From Pelecanus crispus (lineage: Eukaryota > Chordata > Aves > Pelecaniformes > Pelecanidae), in the NCBI RefSeq assembly GCF_030463565.1, contig NC_134644.1:150065967-150129966 (forward strand): 64,000 bases of DNA, written 5' to 3'. Both the position numbers and the translations under genes were made by a program. The notes below the pieces were generated by a model. It was not told the DNA's origin and made no database searches. It worked only from the letters and a program-made list of their open reading frames with translations. Position 1 is the stretch's first letter. The number at the start of each line of letters is the position of its first letter. This document shows positions 62,307 to 64,000 of this stretch, one piece after another.

Positions 62307-64000
62307 GTAGGGATACAAAATTGGGTTTATGTTACAATTTCTGAACTGGAAGTGCTCAAAGTCCATTAAAACATTAATTTGTGTAGGTAAGGTTACAGAA
62401 ACAATACTGTTTCAGGCTATATGTTTATGAATGTAAAGGTGATTCGGAGGTTGAAGTTTAAATACAGTTCAGTTACGAGTTTTAAAAAGGATGTCTGCTC
62501 TGAAAAGCAGTGTCTTCTAAATCAGTAGTCACTTTCATGACTGTCAAGTTATTTTCTTGTTTGAATATTCAAGCAATAGTTTCAAACTTTAAAATCTGGA
62601 AACCTAAGAACATAATAGATCTGAGTGCAAGTCTAATAGCATATTTTACTGTTTCATTGCAACAGAATGAAGTGTTGCATTATATTCTGACTTTAATGCA
62701 GTCTAAATTTGATTTTTATGGCTGTGGTAAGCTTAATGTTAATGACTGAATAAGAAAAGTTTTTATTTAAACCAATTCACAAACTGACTGTTTGCTTCAG
62801 CTCATAGTTGAAGCAAATATTCTACAGAATACAAGTTCTCTTTAATCTTTCTCCAGCTGGCAGCTTTTTCAGATACTGTTATCCTAGCATCACATTGTAG
62901 GAAGATGTAAAGTATTTAATATTTCTAGTGGTATTGGTTTTGTGTTCCATAAAGAGTGAACAATACCAGTGAGACAGCAGTCTGGTACCACAGAATGTCT
63001 GACAGAATATTGAGTTTTACTTTTTAATTGCTAAGCATTTTATAAAGACAACAAGGCCTTAAGATTCAAATAAGAATATTAGAATGGAATCTTTTATGAG
63101 AGCCTGCAGGTCACCAAAGTACAGAAGGTGTTTGCAGAGAACATTTGCCTTGAAAAGCACATTCAGATATACTTTTAGCTTATTCTAAATACCCTACATT
63201 GAAGTAGAGCTTTTACTATAATTATTTAGTTTAGGTTCAGTTCAGCCTTTATTCAAGGTTAGCAACATCTACCTATTCTGACTAGTGCATAGTTATTTTT
63301 TGTGGGTTTTTTGGAGCTGTATGTGAAAAAGGACATCTGCCTATGTGTCCAGGTGGCTTTATTCCTGGCAATGTGTGTGTTTTTTAAAAAACTTAAAAGC
63401 AAATACACTGGTTTTTGTTGGAGTCCATAGTTGAAAATGTGTAGACAGAAAACCTGTATTTGGATTGTGACATCAAGGTGGGGTTTTTTGATGTCTAGAA
63501 AGAGGTGTACTGGTGCATCCCAAAAGGCTAGCTTCTGTTGTTTAGAAATCAAAATTCATTTGAGAAATACTTTTCAGCTACAGGTAATGATTCTTTTGAT
63601 CTGCAGTTAGATATTATATTTTTTCTCACAAGGTGTCATCAACACTGCCAAAATATCAGCCCAGTTTCAATAGATTTTGCTCAATTTTTTTGGTGTTTAA
63701 AACCATACCCAACTTCCTAGGTGATTTGATGGCATCAAATCTGATGTAGACCTACACTGTGCACTATTTTTTGGGGGCTTGAGTGCTCCTGTTACTCTTG
63801 AGTCTTAAATTGAATTTGTTCATACATGGGCTATGTATAGCTGTGTTAGTGGCGATTTTGTGAAACAAGACATAGCCTGTATTAAACTTGGTGTGGGGCA
63901 AAGGACAAACAACACTATTACTAACAACATTCTCTGGAAGTTAGTTGTACTTGATAAAGGACACTATGAATTGTTGAGTCTGATGATACAGATGGTCTAT
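62307..64000 (+). other. MTDH intron after exon 11, running off the window
   Basis: No segment matches the C-terminal metadherin exons (KNSQPIK... or the final basic tail), so those lie to the right of the window. Confidence 0.75.

Noticed and set aside
1..64000. CRISPR arrays, bacterial operons, tRNA or rRNA genes
   Set aside because: None seen. The window is vertebrate nuclear DNA, and no cloverleaf with A and B boxes was recognised by eye.

Overview
The window looks like a bird chromosome, probably a neoavian. It carries CR1 LINEs with the 8-9 bp TCTATGATT-type 3' tail, two solo LTRs of a family I associate with avian endogenous retroviruses, a compact intron layout, and one recognisable gene whose exons read as an avian metadherin. 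The species and chromosome cannot be told from the sequence.

Left half (1-35,250): intergenic, AT-rich, with no protein-coding gene I can support. It holds two solo LTRs in opposite orientation (4041-4614 plus; 26339-26931 minus), each flanked by a perfect 5-bp target-site duplication. It also holds a nearly ORF2-complete but decayed CR1 on the minus strand (13492-16620), a CR1 3' end on the plus strand (28667-29008), a degenerate tandem satellite of about 175 bp with telomere-like linkers (31484-32881), and small palindromes and microsatellites.

Middle (35,260-37,070): a strong CpG island with GC boxes, G-run clusters and short upstream ORFs. This is the promoter and first exon of MTDH (metadherin, also LYRIC or AEG-1), transcribed on the plus strand.

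Right half (36,135-64,000): MTDH. Ten exons are placed at base resolution (36135-36539, 42765-42866, 47188-47269, 47740-47919, 49452-49520, 52063-52315, 56438-56536, 58880-59004, 59565-59684, 62187-62306), with GT..AG boundaries and compatible phases. The last exon(s), encoding about 80 C-terminal residues, lie beyond the right edge. The N-terminal membrane segment, lysine-rich nuclear-localisation tracts and the two-tryptophan SND1-binding segment are all present. Exon 6 departs from this picture: it has one extra base and a 15-bp near-duplication carrying an in-frame TAA, so the gene as written would stop early even though the exons after it are well conserved. An additional exon-like segment at 54402-54491, with a very strong acceptor, would also end the frame if included. 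The introns hold two further CR1 fragments and a 30-base C run 87 bases upstream of exon 5.

I found no undescribed multi-gene system. The points most worth checking are the exon 6 lesions, the candidate poison exon and the telomere-like satellite.
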